Source: Campylobacterales bacterium
GTDB taxonomy: Bacteria; Campylobacterota; Campylobacteria; Campylobacterales; SZUA-545
DNA length: 33,682 nt
Direction: 5' to 3'
NCBI GenBank assembly: GCA_025800305.1
Contig: JAOXRY010000284.1
Span: 1 to 33,682, forward strand
Shown here: piece after piece, positions 21,921 to 31,291 of the stretch
How positions within the stretch are numbered: position 1 is the first letter of the stretch
Layout of the letters: each line of letters opens with the position of its first letter
Position numbers and translations under genes: made by a program
The notes under the pieces: generated by a model
Seen by the model: the letters and a program-made list of their open reading frames with translations, nothing else
Told to the model about the DNA's origin: nothing
Databases searched by the model: none

Positions 21921-22913
21921 CTAATCCTGTAAAGTAACTCTTTCTTTTTGTATCGATCTTAAAACTTCTCTATCAAAAATTTTGTGAAAATCTACCTTCT
22001 TCTTTTGAACAATTTTGTTTTCTACCAGCCAATCACCTTCTATCTCCATAAGAGTTTTTAAATAGTATGGCAAACCAACCGCAAAAGAGTGTTTTCCTAA
22101 AGTGTAATCTGTGTAACGACTGTCATATTGAAAAGTTTCTTGAACCAGTTTTTTGAATTTTTCTGGATTATTTTCAATCCATTGCTCTGCTTTAATAAAT
22201 GCTGATAAAAGTCTTTTAGAAACCTCTGGATTTTTATGATGGAACTCTTTATCCACTGAAAATGTAAAGTAAAAATGAAACCCCACAGGCACTGGTGAAT
22301 AGAAAAACTCACCTTTATACTCTCTTGTCATATTATAAAGAAAAGGCTCCCAAGTAAAAAGTCCGTCAATTTCTCCACTTTTTAAAGCTTCTCCCCTTTT
22401 TTGAAAAGGTACATCTACCAAATCAAAATCTTTTAATAAAACACCGTTTTGTACTGCAAAAACTCCAGCATAAAACTCAGTAGCAGTTCCTAGTGAAGTC
22501 CCTATTGTTTTCCCTTTTATATCCAGTGTCTTTTTTATTCCATGGGATTTTTTTCCAATAAAACCGTTGATATTTCCCTCACCTGTAGAGGCAAGAATAG
22601 AAAAACTGTTGGTTTGAAATGCATTTTTCATATTAACAAACTCAGTAGAATTGGCAAAATCCACCTCTTTGTTTACCAATGCTTTAAATCCATCTCTACC
22701 AGTAGGAAAATAATTTATCTCTACATTTGTAAGACCTTCTCCTTCTATAAAACCTAATTTGTCTGCAACAATCTGCACCATACTGGCTTCTCCATTGTAA
22801 AGCCCGATTCTTACTGGGACAGAGATCTCAACAAAAGACTCTCTGTTTTTACTACAGGATGAAAAAACAAAAGCTAAAATAAAAGCTGTAAATATAAGTA
22901 ATCTTATAGCCAT
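21921..22913 (-). CDS. Periplasmic substrate-binding lipoprotein (NMT1/SsuA/ThiY-like), likely the ligand sensor of the kinase
   Basis: 330-residue protein with lipoprotein signal peptide (VFSSC, Cys20). The body matches the SsuA/TauA/ThiY class of ABC binding proteins: VRIGLYNGEASMVQIVADKLGF at the first lobe, INYFPTGRDGFKALVNKEVDFA, then GKTIGTSLGTATEFYAG at the hinge, and SGEIDGLFTWEPFLYNM. These proteins bind sulfonates, nitrate, pyrimidine precursors or similar small molecules; the ligand here cannot be read off. No ABC permease or ATPase is adjacent. The gene runs directly into the PAS kinase gene (0-base gap), so I infer a sensing role and not a transport role. GGA lies eight bases before the ATG. 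Confidence 0.85.
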   Translation of the reverse strand: MAIRLLIFTAFILAFVFSSCSKNRESFVEISVPVRIGLYNGEASMVQIVADKLGFIEGEGLTNVEINYFPTGRDGFKALVNKEVDFANSTEFVNMKNAFQTNSFSILASTGEGNINGFIGKKSHGIKKTLDIKGKTIGTSLGTATEFYAGVFAVQNGVLLKDFDLVDVPFQKRGEALKSGEIDGLFTWEPFLYNMTREYKGEFFYSPVPVGFHFYFTFSVDKEFHHKNPEVSKRLLSAFIKAEQWIENNPEKFKKLVQETFQYDSRYTDYTLGKHSFAVGLPYYLKTLMEIEGDWLVENKIVQKKKVDFHKIFDREVLRSIQKERVTLQD

Positions 22914-23173
22914 AATATATCCAATTCTAATAGGTCCTATATGAATAGTACTTCATGTAAACTTTAAAAAAATTGAAATCACTCAAATAAAATATAAAAT
23001 ACTCTTTGTAAATAAAGGCTTAATGAAGAATCATTTTGTCCAAATACAATATAATTCAAATCTTATTGACGATAAATTTATAAAATATATAAATTTCAAA
23101 TCCATGGATTTTGTTGAAAACTATAGAGTTTTCTTTCCCCTATTATGGAGAGTGAAAATTCTCTAAAGAAGGG
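22914..23173. other. 260-base gap between the sensor operon and the M16 operon
   Basis: AT-rich gap. TAGAAT lies about 14 bases before the binding-protein ATG on the minus strand and could be its -10 box. A small plus-strand reading frame (23023-23166) and a weak hairpin (23125-23164) are listed separately. No RNA gene or strong terminator is recognised. Confidence 0.4.
23023..23166 (+). CDS. Possible 47-residue small protein
   Basis: Small reading frame beginning MKNHFVQIQYNSNLIDDK and ending FFPLLWRVKIL. AAAGG is present about five bases before the ATG and there is no other gene on either strand. It is the only frame of note in this gap. I recognise no family. It may be a genuine small protein, a fragment of a lost gene, or chance. 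Confidence 0.25.
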   Translation: MKNHFVQIQYNSNLIDDKFIKYINFKSMDFVENYRVFFPLLWRVKIL

Positions 23174-25948
23174 CTATTTCATATTCTTAGGATTGAGCTC
23201 TGTATAGATAATATTTTTAGTTTCTAAATATTTATTTGCTGTATTTTTAATGTCTTTAGGTGTTATAGATCTAATCATTTTCTCAAAATTATCAATTCTA
23301 TTTAAATTATCCCCATAGTAGTAGTGTTTTTTCAGTTGACCCATCCAAAACTTACCTTTCTTTTTAGCCTCTTTTAGATTTACTAATCTTTTTTTCACAT
23401 ATGCATTTACATATTTTTTATCAACTGTGTTGGTTTTTATATTTTTAATCTCTTCTTTAAGATATTTAACCAGTTCATCTTTTCTTGCTGGGTCGCATGA
23501 GAATGTTATATCTAAAGCAGCATGTTCATATGGCACTCTTATAAAATTACTACCAACTCTTATTCCATAAACCCCAGATTTTTCTTCTCTGATTAATTCT
23601 CTTAACTTAGTTTTTAGCACATCAGTAAAAGCACTTAATCTTATTGCTTCCATTGTTGAATATTTTGCTTCTTTGATGTAACTTAAAGATATGTCACTGA
23701 TATTTTCATTGTTATAAAATCTAATAAACTTATGTTCCCCTTGAACTTGCTTATTTCCTCTGAAGTTATAGGTCTCATCTCTTTTTGTTACTGGAAGATT
23801 TCCTAAGAACTTGGTAATGTATTTTTTTACTTCATCTTTTTCTATATCTCCAACAACAATAAATGTGAAGTTATTTAAGTCAGAGAATCTATCTTTATAG
23901 ATTTCCAACATTCTTTTTTTATCTAAAGCTTTTACATCATGCTTATCGTATTCGACAAATCTTTCATCGTTGCTATATCTATAGGCGTTTAACTCTTTAG
24001 AGAATTTTCTTGTAGGAATTCTATTCTGTTTTTTTAGGTTTGCCAAAGTGATGTGTTTTGTATTTTCAAAAATATTATCATCAAATTGGTATTTCGTTGT
24101 AAATAGATAAATTGTTTCTAAAAAATACTGAAAATCTTTAGTTGTGGTAGTTCCACCTAAAGACTCTCCATATCTACTTAAAGAGGAGTTAAAACTGATA
24201 CTTTTATCGTTATAGATCTTTTTATAGTCTAATATGTTGTAGTTGTCATATCCTGATTTACCAATGATTTTAACTGCAAACTTTGCATTGGCAAGATCTT
24301 TTGTATCATAAAGAGAAAAACCACCTTTTGAAAAAGCATTTATATAGACTTTGTTTTTCTTATAATTGTTAAATTTATAGGCTACTTTTATCCCGTTTTT
24401 TAGAGTAAATTCATAAAAATCATATTTTTTATTGTAGTTTTCTTTAACAATCTTGGAAGGCTTTAGTTTTTTTAGATCTACAATTCTATCTGGAAGGTCT
24501 TTTGAGATTTTTTGCTTTTTTACTCTTTTTTTCCCGTTTGCTAAGATCTTTTTAACTCTTCTTTTTGAAACATCTTTACTTTCAGGAAGTTGGTAAGTAA
24601 TAATTCTGCTTTTACTTTTTAAAATATCTCTATAGGCTTTATTTACATCCTTTAGGGTAATTTCAGATAATAGTCTCTCTTTTAACTTGATTTTGTACTT
24701 TTCATCGATAAATATCTCATCTACATGAGCTATATTTACTATCTCATCAACATATCTATTGGAGGTTTTATTTTTTAAAGCTTTTAGGCTATCTTGGTTG
24801 GCTTTTTTCATCTTTTTGATGGTTCTTTTAAAGTCACCTTTATCAAAACCATATTTTTCAATGGAGTAGATGAGAGAAGTTAACTCTTCTAAAGCTTTAA
24901 TCTCATTGGAGCCAGTAAAAGAACTTCCAAAGTTAAAACTTAATAGATTAGTTCCAAGATACCCAAGTCTCATTCCTATTGATTTTGCAGCTGGGTTTCT
25001 TTTAATTGTTTGTTCATTGCCTTTAATGTTAAATAGTTTAGGAATGATTTTATAAATCAGATCTTTTTTATAATCAGCCTCTGTTTTAGTTTTATATGCT
25101 TCTTTATAAAAGCTAATACCAGTGCTATATTTTGTAAGTTCTTTATCTCTTGCAACAACAACTCTTGTTTTATTAACTAAAGGAACCTCTCTAGATGCTT
25201 GTTTTCTACTACTTTTGTTTTTTAGATCTTTAAAAGTTTTTATAATGAGTTTTTCAATTTTTCCTACATCAAAATCCCCTGCAATTACAAAGTGCATTAA
25301 TTCTGGTCTATACCAGTCGTCGTAAAAAGCTTTAACTCTTTTAAGAGAGATGTTTTTTACAATATCCATATCACCTATTGGTGTTCTATCAAGATATTTA
25401 CTATTTGCATAATATACATCTTGGGCTTGAAGGAACATTCTAAATCTGACATTGTTTCTAGATCTGGCTTCTTCTAGAACTACACCTCTCTCTTTATCTA
25501 ACTCTTTTTGGGTAATTACAACTCCCCCTGCCCAATCTTTAAATACAAGCATCGCTTTTTCAAGATTATCATCTTTAAGTGGTACTTCTAGTTTATATAG
25601 AGTTCTTGTAGTGCTAGTACTTGCATTTAAGTGATTTCCAAAGCCTACTCCCATTGATTCTAAAAATGTTATTAAGTCATTACCTGGAAAGTTCTCTGTT
25701 CCATTAAAAGCCAAATGCTCTACCAAATGTGCAATCCCCTTTTGATCGTCATCCTCTTCCAAGGAACCGGCTTCTACTAAGAGTCTAAAAGAGGCTTTAT
25801 CTTGTGGTTTGGAGTTTTTCTTAATTGTATATTTTAAACCGTTTTTTAACTCTCCTGTAACAAGTGATGGTTCTACAGGTAGGTCTTTCCCTGTAAGTGT
25901 TGTAACAAGACAGAGTATTACAAATACTATGGTTTTTATTCTATTCAT
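23174..25948 (-). CDS. Periplasmic M16 zinc peptidase (PqqL/FusC-like)
   Basis: 924-residue two-lobed M16 peptidase, very close in length to E. coli PqqL. A signal peptide (1-20) directs it to the periplasm. The inverted zinc motif is intact: His74, Glu77, His78 in GIAHLVEHLAFNGT, with the downstream acidic pair Glu153 and Glu159/Glu160 in KERGVVLEEARSR as base and third ligand. The catalytically silent second half includes YKDRFSDLNNFTFIVVGDIEKDEV. PqqL and FusC digest small proteins or peptides taken up by a TonB-dependent receptor encoded alongside. The same pairing here suggests it processes the cargo of the upstream receptor. The ATG overlaps the previous stop (TAATG) with AAGGA as ribosome binding site. 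It is the last gene of the operon. Confidence 0.9.
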   Translation of the reverse strand: MNRIKTIVFVILCLVTTLTGKDLPVEPSLVTGELKNGLKYTIKKNSKPQDKASFRLLVEAGSLEEDDDQKGIAHLVEHLAFNGTENFPGNDLITFLESMGVGFGNHLNASTSTTRTLYKLEVPLKDDNLEKAMLVFKDWAGGVVITQKELDKERGVVLEEARSRNNVRFRMFLQAQDVYYANSKYLDRTPIGDMDIVKNISLKRVKAFYDDWYRPELMHFVIAGDFDVGKIEKLIIKTFKDLKNKSSRKQASREVPLVNKTRVVVARDKELTKYSTGISFYKEAYKTKTEADYKKDLIYKIIPKLFNIKGNEQTIKRNPAAKSIGMRLGYLGTNLLSFNFGSSFTGSNEIKALEELTSLIYSIEKYGFDKGDFKRTIKKMKKANQDSLKALKNKTSNRYVDEIVNIAHVDEIFIDEKYKIKLKERLLSEITLKDVNKAYRDILKSKSRIITYQLPESKDVSKRRVKKILANGKKRVKKQKISKDLPDRIVDLKKLKPSKIVKENYNKKYDFYEFTLKNGIKVAYKFNNYKKNKVYINAFSKGGFSLYDTKDLANAKFAVKIIGKSGYDNYNILDYKKIYNDKSISFNSSLSRYGESLGGTTTTKDFQYFLETIYLFTTKYQFDDNIFENTKHITLANLKKQNRIPTRKFSKELNAYRYSNDERFVEYDKHDVKALDKKRMLEIYKDRFSDLNNFTFIVVGDIEKDEVKKYITKFLGNLPVTKRDETYNFRGNKQVQGEHKFIRFYNNENISDISLSYIKEAKYSTMEAIRLSAFTDVLKTKLRELIREEKSGVYGIRVGSNFIRVPYEHAALDITFSCDPARKDELVKYLKEEIKNIKTNTVDKKYVNAYVKKRLVNLKEAKKKGKFWMGQLKKHYYYGDNLNRIDNFEKMIRSITPKDIKNTANKYLETKNIIYTELNPKNMK

Positions 25949-27231
25949 TATTTTCCTTGTATTATTTTTGTAGATATTAATTTATTAAAAAGAACTAGAG
26001 TTATCAAAGAATAGATCCCTCCAACAACAAGCAGACCAAAAGGAATCAAATGGGTATTAATATCTCTTTTTGTAAGTTTTACAAATAGTATTAAAGCAAA
26101 ACCTAACAAGATATTAAGATAGAGTGCTTTTATATGAACATCTCTTACCTCTATTTGATAGTGACCACTATTGCCTAAAAAAACCACGGTTCTAAAAGGA
26201 AGTACCAACTCTTTAATAGTCTCATAAATTGTTGAACCTTTATAAAGAAATTGGAAGGTTTTTTTCTTTAAAAGCTCATAATCTAAATTTGTAATATATG
26301 TATCTACAACCTTTGTATCTCTTGCTTCATCGAAAGATGTAATATTGATAATTCTATTGATTGGAGTTGTGGATATTTTGAACTCTTTTGTTTTATAGTC
26401 ATATGTATCAATAGGGAGCTTAACCAGTTCATAATCATCATCCATCATAAGATAGAGTTGACTTTTTTGATCAATAATAACTCCATAATACTCTTTTCGA
26501 ACGTCCTCTTTAATGAGAGCAAATTTAAAATCTATTCCATTTAAATCAACTCTGTTTAAAAGAGGTTTGCCATCTACTTGAATTAAATGAAAAAGTTGAT
26601 TTTTATTATCACTGATGAAATACCCTATATCAAATGGTTTTTGAGTACTAGGAGTACCATATGCTTCTTTCAGTGGAAATACTGCACCTTTTTCTAAAAA
26701 TAACTTGTTATAAGCTTCTGATTTTTTCTTATCTACACTATTTGTCTTAGTAGTTATAAATGTGATTCCATCTTTATCTAATCTAAATAGATCCTCAGGC
26801 AAAGAGAGCCCTGAATACTTTGGATTTGATTCAAATAGTGGATAGAGGTTTACTACTTTTGTATTGATAAAACTTGGCTTTATCTTTAAAAAACTCTTCT
26901 CTCTTTTTATGGCATTTAAATCAAAAGAGTAAGAGATAAACTCTTTGGGAAAGTTATCAGTTTTTAAAAGATCATAGTAATATCTAAAAGGAAATTTTGA
27001 TTTAAATTGGTCTAATGTGTACTCTTTTGTACCATCAAGATTTGAGTAAATGATTTTTCTCTCTTTTCCTCCTAGTGCAGTTTTTTTAATAAAGTCTTTT
27101 TCAACAGGGGAGTAATAGACCCATTCTCTATCAATTCTAGTTGAAAAAATATCTTTATACATTTTTGGGATAAGTATAGATAAGAGTAAAGTAGCAATTA
27201 TTATTATCGGATATATTCTTAAGCTTATCAT
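25948..27231 (-). CDS. DUF4857-like membrane protein of the ABC module
   Basis: 427-residue protein with one N-terminal membrane helix (5-22), a long extracytoplasmic region (about 25-350) and three C-terminal hydrophobic segments (about 365-420). The N-terminal pattern (DREWVYYSPVEKDFIKK, GTKEYTLDQFKSKFPFRYYYDLL) matches what I remember of DUF4857 proteins, which are found next to ABC ATPase and permease genes in Bacteroidota and Campylobacterota. The function is unknown. The beta-rich extracytoplasmic part could receive or hand on cargo. It overlaps the permease gene by four bases (ATGA) and the peptidase gene by one base. Confidence 0.7.
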   Translation of the reverse strand: MISLRIYPIIIIATLLLSILIPKMYKDIFSTRIDREWVYYSPVEKDFIKKTALGGKERKIIYSNLDGTKEYTLDQFKSKFPFRYYYDLLKTDNFPKEFISYSFDLNAIKREKSFLKIKPSFINTKVVNLYPLFESNPKYSGLSLPEDLFRLDKDGITFITTKTNSVDKKKSEAYNKLFLEKGAVFPLKEAYGTPSTQKPFDIGYFISDNKNQLFHLIQVDGKPLLNRVDLNGIDFKFALIKEDVRKEYYGVIIDQKSQLYLMMDDDYELVKLPIDTYDYKTKEFKISTTPINRIINITSFDEARDTKVVDTYITNLDYELLKKKTFQFLYKGSTIYETIKELVLPFRTVVFLGNSGHYQIEVRDVHIKALYLNILLGFALILFVKLTKRDINTHLIPFGLLVVGGIYSLITLVLFNKLISTKIIQGK

Positions 27232-27905
27232 TTTATATACCCTTTTGTGTAAGATCTAAAAACTTCATAGCTGGTAAGAATATAGATTATTATCACTGTA
27301 ATAGCAGAGATATTAATAACTTCACCCATAAAATAACCTCCTGTTGCCTTTGGTAAATAAACCATTAAAAAGTAAAAAGCAATAAGGATATAAAGGACTT
27401 TTTTTATAATTTTTGGTTCTAAAAAAGCTATCATTGTTGCAAGATAACACAAGATAGATCCTAAATACATTGGAAAAAGTTTTGTAAATATTCCTTGAAA
27501 AACCTCTTTTGGGTAGTAGCTATTTAAAATCAAAGAGTAGAATAGGGTAATAATAAAAAAACTCAAAATCAGTAGAATAAGTCCAGATGAAAATAGAATT
27601 GTTATCAGTTGGACATGCTTCATTGGCAGATGAAGAAATAGCCTTATCCTAGCACTTGAAACTTCTGGATAATATTGAGCAATTCCAAGTGAGATTCCAA
27701 ATACCATTAAGATGTAGTTCATGAGATTAAATTCAAACCGTCCCATTTGGGTAATAGATAAAATAGCACTGGTAGAGTTGATAAACTCCATATTGTTCTT
27801 AGCATCTATAAAAGTATCAAATAGACTCCATCCTATAATAACAGCAAAAAGTGCTATGATTTTGTAGCTTTTGAGCCACTCTTTATATATAATTCCTCCT
27901 ACCAT
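27228..27905 (-). CDS. ABC transporter permease
   Basis: 225-residue integral membrane protein with about six hydrophobic helices, as in ABC-2-type permeases, and a cytoplasmic N-terminus GGIIYKEWLKSYK that looks like a coupling helix. It starts directly after the ATPase stop (TAG-ATG) and overlaps the DUF4857-like gene. With that ATPase it should form the energised membrane unit of the operon. ABC-2 systems usually export; direction and substrate are not given by the sequence. Confidence 0.8.
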   Translation of the reverse strand: MVGGIIYKEWLKSYKIIALFAVIIGWSLFDTFIDAKNNMEFINSTSAILSITQMGRFEFNLMNYILMVFGISLGIAQYYPEVSSARIRLFLHLPMKHVQLITILFSSGLILLILSFFIITLFYSLILNSYYPKEVFQGIFTKLFPMYLGSILCYLATMIAFLEPKIIKKVLYILIAFYFLMVYLPKATGGYFMGEVINISAITVIIIYILTSYEVFRSYTKGYIK

Positions 27906-28793
27906 CTAATATCTCCCTGTATAACCCATAAAGGCTCTTTCAAACCCCATAGGTATCTTTGTTATCTTCTCAAAAGAGAGGTCTCTATGTTCAAGTTCTT
28001 TAGTGACCTCTTCTAGAGATTTAAAACTATAGATATAGGAATAGTTGTTAAAGTATTCAAAATTTGTTATTACATCATTAGACTCTATGTTTAAATTTTC
28101 AATACCCTCTATCTTATATTGAAAAAAATTATTGGTAAACTCATCTACTGTTGAGTGTAGAATAGGCTGTTTTCTATCTAAGATAATAATATCATCTAAA
28201 ATATTCTCTAAATTCTCCATAACATGAGTTGTCATTAAAACGGTTTTTTTGTACTTAATTACATACTCTTTTAAATACTCTAAAAATAGGCTTCTATAAC
28301 CTACATCCAGTCCTAAAGAGTAGTCATCAAGGATTAAAAGCTCAGGATCTTGGGCAAAAATAAGTCCCAATACAACTTGGGATCTTTGACCACATGAAAG
28401 TTTTCTAATAACTTGATTATTGGAAACATTGAGTTTTCCAACCAGCTCATAGTAGAGTTTCTTTTTCCATCTATTTGGGAAAAATTTAGAGTAGTATTTC
28501 TCAATTTGTTCAATAGTCATAAAGTCATATTGAATGTGGCCTTCATGTAAAAGTCCAATTTTTCCTTTGGTTGTAGGTGATAGATTATGAGAAGGCTCTC
28601 CATAGATGAGACACTCCCCTGATGTTGGCTCCAAGCACCCCATTAAAATATTAATTGTTGTAGATTTCCCTACACCATTTTTTCCTAAAAGACCTACAAT
28701 CTTTCCTTCAGGAATAAAAAAAGAGAAGTCTTCAAAAATCTTTTTTTTCCCGTAGTAGTGTGTAAGGTTTTTACATTCTATTATTTTTTTCAT
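27906..28793 (-). CDS. ABC transporter ATP-binding protein
   Basis: 295-residue nucleotide-binding subunit. Walker A is GKNGVGKST (37-45), the signature LSCGQ (132-136), Walker B LLILDD (152-157), the D-loop SLGLD, and the switch histidine His190 in TTHVMEN. Two oddities: the residue after the Walker B aspartate is Asp157 where nearly all ABC ATPases have the catalytic Glu, and the Q-loop reads IGLLHEG. The C-terminal ~80 residues are an extra domain outside the core. A strong AGGGAGG ribosome binding site precedes the ATG. It lies eight bases after the TonB receptor gene. Confidence 0.9.
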   Translation of the reverse strand: MKKIIECKNLTHYYGKKKIFEDFSFFIPEGKIVGLLGKNGVGKSTTINILMGCLEPTSGECLIYGEPSHNLSPTTKGKIGLLHEGHIQYDFMTIEQIEKYYSKFFPNRWKKKLYYELVGKLNVSNNQVIRKLSCGQRSQVVLGLIFAQDPELLILDDYSLGLDVGYRSLFLEYLKEYVIKYKKTVLMTTHVMENLENILDDIIILDRKQPILHSTVDEFTNNFFQYKIEGIENLNIESNDVITNFEYFNNYSYIYSFKSLEEVTKELEHRDLSFEKITKIPMGFERAFMGYTGRY

Positions 28794-28801
28794 CTACCTC
28801 C

Positions 28802-31291
28802 CTAAAACTTATAAGCAACTTTAAACCAAAGCTGTCTACCAGTTTTGTAGTTACTTTTTGAATTTTCAACGTTATAAACTTTGTCAAATAGATTATTAAC
28901 TTCAGTATTTAATATTAGGTTCTTCTTTGGAGTAACCTTAAAGTTAAATGTTGCTTTTAGATCTAAAGTTGTTACTGCTTTAAAGTGTATATCTCCGTAA
29001 ATAGGGACTTCTATATCCTCTGTTTTTCCGTTAGGCAATGTTGAAGTATAAGTTGTAGTAGCATCACCATCAGCTTTTCCAAGATCTGTATAGGAAGCTT
29101 TATGCTTTATAATACTATTCACATTTGTTCTACAAGAAGTTCCAAAAAATTCAAAAGATTGAAAAGCAAAATTTAGGTGAAGATTATAAGTTCTTGGTTT
29201 AGACTTTATGTTTAGATCATTGGAATCGTAAAACTCTCCCTTATAATAAACCTTATTACTGTCATTTTCACTATCTTCACTTATAGCACTATCATCGTAA
29301 TCTGTTATATTTTTCGTAGTTTCTTTCCATGAAGTGGAAAATTTATATCCCATACTAAAAGACTGAAATCTAATTGGTTCTACAGGACCTATATTTAAGG
29401 TAGTATTTTTAGATTCAGATCTACCTTCATTTGTAAAAAAAGTAGGTTTATAATAGTCCTTTGTAACACCATCAGGCATTGTAAATATTTTATAATCATC
29501 TTTTTTTTTGGAAAATTTATCTTTAGCTTCCCTTTGTACATATTTAAGATTAAATCTTATATTTGAAAAATCCTTTCTTAAACCTATTAATGATTCATCA
29601 CTATAGGGTGTTTTTAAATCTGAAAAAACATATTTTCCATCATCTTTATCAGAACTAGAACCCCAATCATTTACTACATTTTGATGGGTTTTTCTGTATT
29701 CATCATAATAAGGGATTCTTGCCTCTCTTAATTTAAAACCTAAAAATGATTTTCCATAATATCGATTGAAGCCCCCATATACAACTGTTTTATTATTTTT
29801 AAAAGGTTTAATAGAAGAGTTTACTCTATAAGAGTAGTCGTGATTTTTTAAGTAGTCATTGTAATCATATCTCAAACCAGGGGTTATTTCAAAGTTTTTA
29901 TACTCTATCTTATCTTCTAGAAATAAAGAGTGTGACAGCATATCTACACTGGTACTTTCTGCTTGATAAACTCTTCTTTCTGTAAAGAACTGTTCATAGT
30001 AAAAACAGCCTTGTGTATCACCGTTACAATCAATATTATAGTTAAATTCATGATTACTGTAATAGTGCATATCTTCTTCTCTATCAAATTTGGCACTATT
30101 AAGATTAATATCAAATCCTGTTTTTAATTTATGAATTAAAGAAGATGTTTCTATAGTGTCTGAAAATAATTTTAAATTGTAAGCCATACCACTATTCTCT
30201 TTTTCTATTGTTCCACTTCCTCCTTCAATTGAGTAGTCGTTTCCGCTACCGTTTTTTAAGCCCCAGTTCTTATCATCTGAATATCCCCATTTTTTATGAT
30301 AATTTAAAGATTTTTTAGAGTTTTGATTATATTTATAAGCAAGACTAGATTTTAAATTCCAAAAGTCATACCCTTTCTCATAGTTTGCTTTAAGTGAGTA
30401 CCCTCCACCTTTAATTTTTGTATTTGAGTCTTTTACATATTCTAAAAAGTGGGTTGAGTTATATGGAGAGTGTGTTCCTGTAATATCTAAAATAGCGTCA
30501 TCTTCAAAATAGTGACTCCACTTGAAAAAGAGTGATTGATTTAATCTCTCTTTATCTCTAAATCCCCCAAAATATGCTCCAGGAATAATAGATTCTTTTC
30601 TATTGTAAGAGAAGATAACTCCATTTTCATCATTAATAGGCATACTAGCGTAGGCAGAGTAGAAGTGCTTCTCAAATCTTGGTTGGGATTTATCAGACCT
30701 TGCTTTTTCAAACTCCTCTTTATTGGATACATGAAATTTTGTTAATTTATCACTTGTATGACCATAAGAGACTTTGTATACTGGTTCTGCTCCAGCTCTT
30801 ATAGTTTTTACATCTATAACCCCACCTGTAAAATTTCCATATTCAGCAGAGATCCCTGAGTCATATACCTCAATTGATTCAACCAAATCTAGATCTAAAA
30901 AGATCTCATTCTCATTTCCTGGTGCATCATAAGAATTAAATGTACCTGATAGATTTGGGTCAATCAATGAGTCGTTTGATACTCCATCAATTTGAAAATT
31001 ATTTTGATAAAAAGGAGCATCATTTATAGATACTTTTCCAGGGGTAATTTCTCCTGCTGTTTTAGAGTTTTTAGATTGATCTGAAACTTCAATATTTGGA
31101 TTTGTTTCAAGTAAAGATCCAATAAAACCGTTGCCTTGTACCGAATTTTCAATCTCGGTTCTATCAATTTTTGTTCCAGAGATTGAGGTACTTGAAGTAT
31201 CTTGGCTTCCGTCTACTGTAATTACAGAAAGACTCTCTGCAAAAAGAGCCTTTCCTGATAATAAAGCTGCTAATAAAAGCTTATAATTCAT
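28802..31291 (-). CDS. TonB-dependent outer-membrane receptor
   Basis: 829-residue receptor with signal peptide (1-18) and a TonB-box-like stretch LSVITVDG at the mature start. The plug domain (about 35-165) has VSINDAPFYQNNFQIDGV and ends GNFTGGVIDVKTI. A 22-strand-type beta barrel follows, closing with NNLFDKVYNVE and a terminal ...WFKVAYKF whose last Phe is the outer-membrane assembly signal. A loop has two cysteines (DCNGDTQGC) likely forming a disulfide. The cargo is not identifiable. Linkage to an M16 peptidase and ABC genes points to a peptide or small protein and not a simple siderophore, as in Fus systems. The start overlaps the stop of the upstream gene (TAATG). Confidence 0.93.
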   Translation of the reverse strand: MNYKLLLAALLSGKALFAESLSVITVDGSQDTSSTSISGTKIDRTEIENSVQGNGFIGSLLETNPNIEVSDQSKNSKTAGEITPGKVSINDAPFYQNNFQIDGVSNDSLIDPNLSGTFNSYDAPGNENEIFLDLDLVESIEVYDSGISAEYGNFTGGVIDVKTIRAGAEPVYKVSYGHTSDKLTKFHVSNKEEFEKARSDKSQPRFEKHFYSAYASMPINDENGVIFSYNRKESIIPGAYFGGFRDKERLNQSLFFKWSHYFEDDAILDITGTHSPYNSTHFLEYVKDSNTKIKGGGYSLKANYEKGYDFWNLKSSLAYKYNQNSKKSLNYHKKWGYSDDKNWGLKNGSGNDYSIEGGSGTIEKENSGMAYNLKLFSDTIETSSLIHKLKTGFDINLNSAKFDREEDMHYYSNHEFNYNIDCNGDTQGCFYYEQFFTERRVYQAESTSVDMLSHSLFLEDKIEYKNFEITPGLRYDYNDYLKNHDYSYRVNSSIKPFKNNKTVVYGGFNRYYGKSFLGFKLREARIPYYDEYRKTHQNVVNDWGSSSDKDDGKYVFSDLKTPYSDESLIGLRKDFSNIRFNLKYVQREAKDKFSKKKDDYKIFTMPDGVTKDYYKPTFFTNEGRSESKNTTLNIGPVEPIRFQSFSMGYKFSTSWKETTKNITDYDDSAISEDSENDSNKVYYKGEFYDSNDLNIKSKPRTYNLHLNFAFQSFEFFGTSCRTNVNSIIKHKASYTDLGKADGDATTTYTSTLPNGKTEDIEVPIYGDIHFKAVTTLDLKATFNFKVTPKKNLILNTEVNNLFDKVYNVENSKSNYKTGRQLWFKVAYKF

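Noticed and set aside
23125..23164. Hairpin (AGAGTTTTC with GAAAATTCTCT) as a terminator of the M16 operon
   Set aside because: The stem is AT-rich with a two-base bulge, the loop is about 20 bases and there is no T-run, so it is too weak to call.
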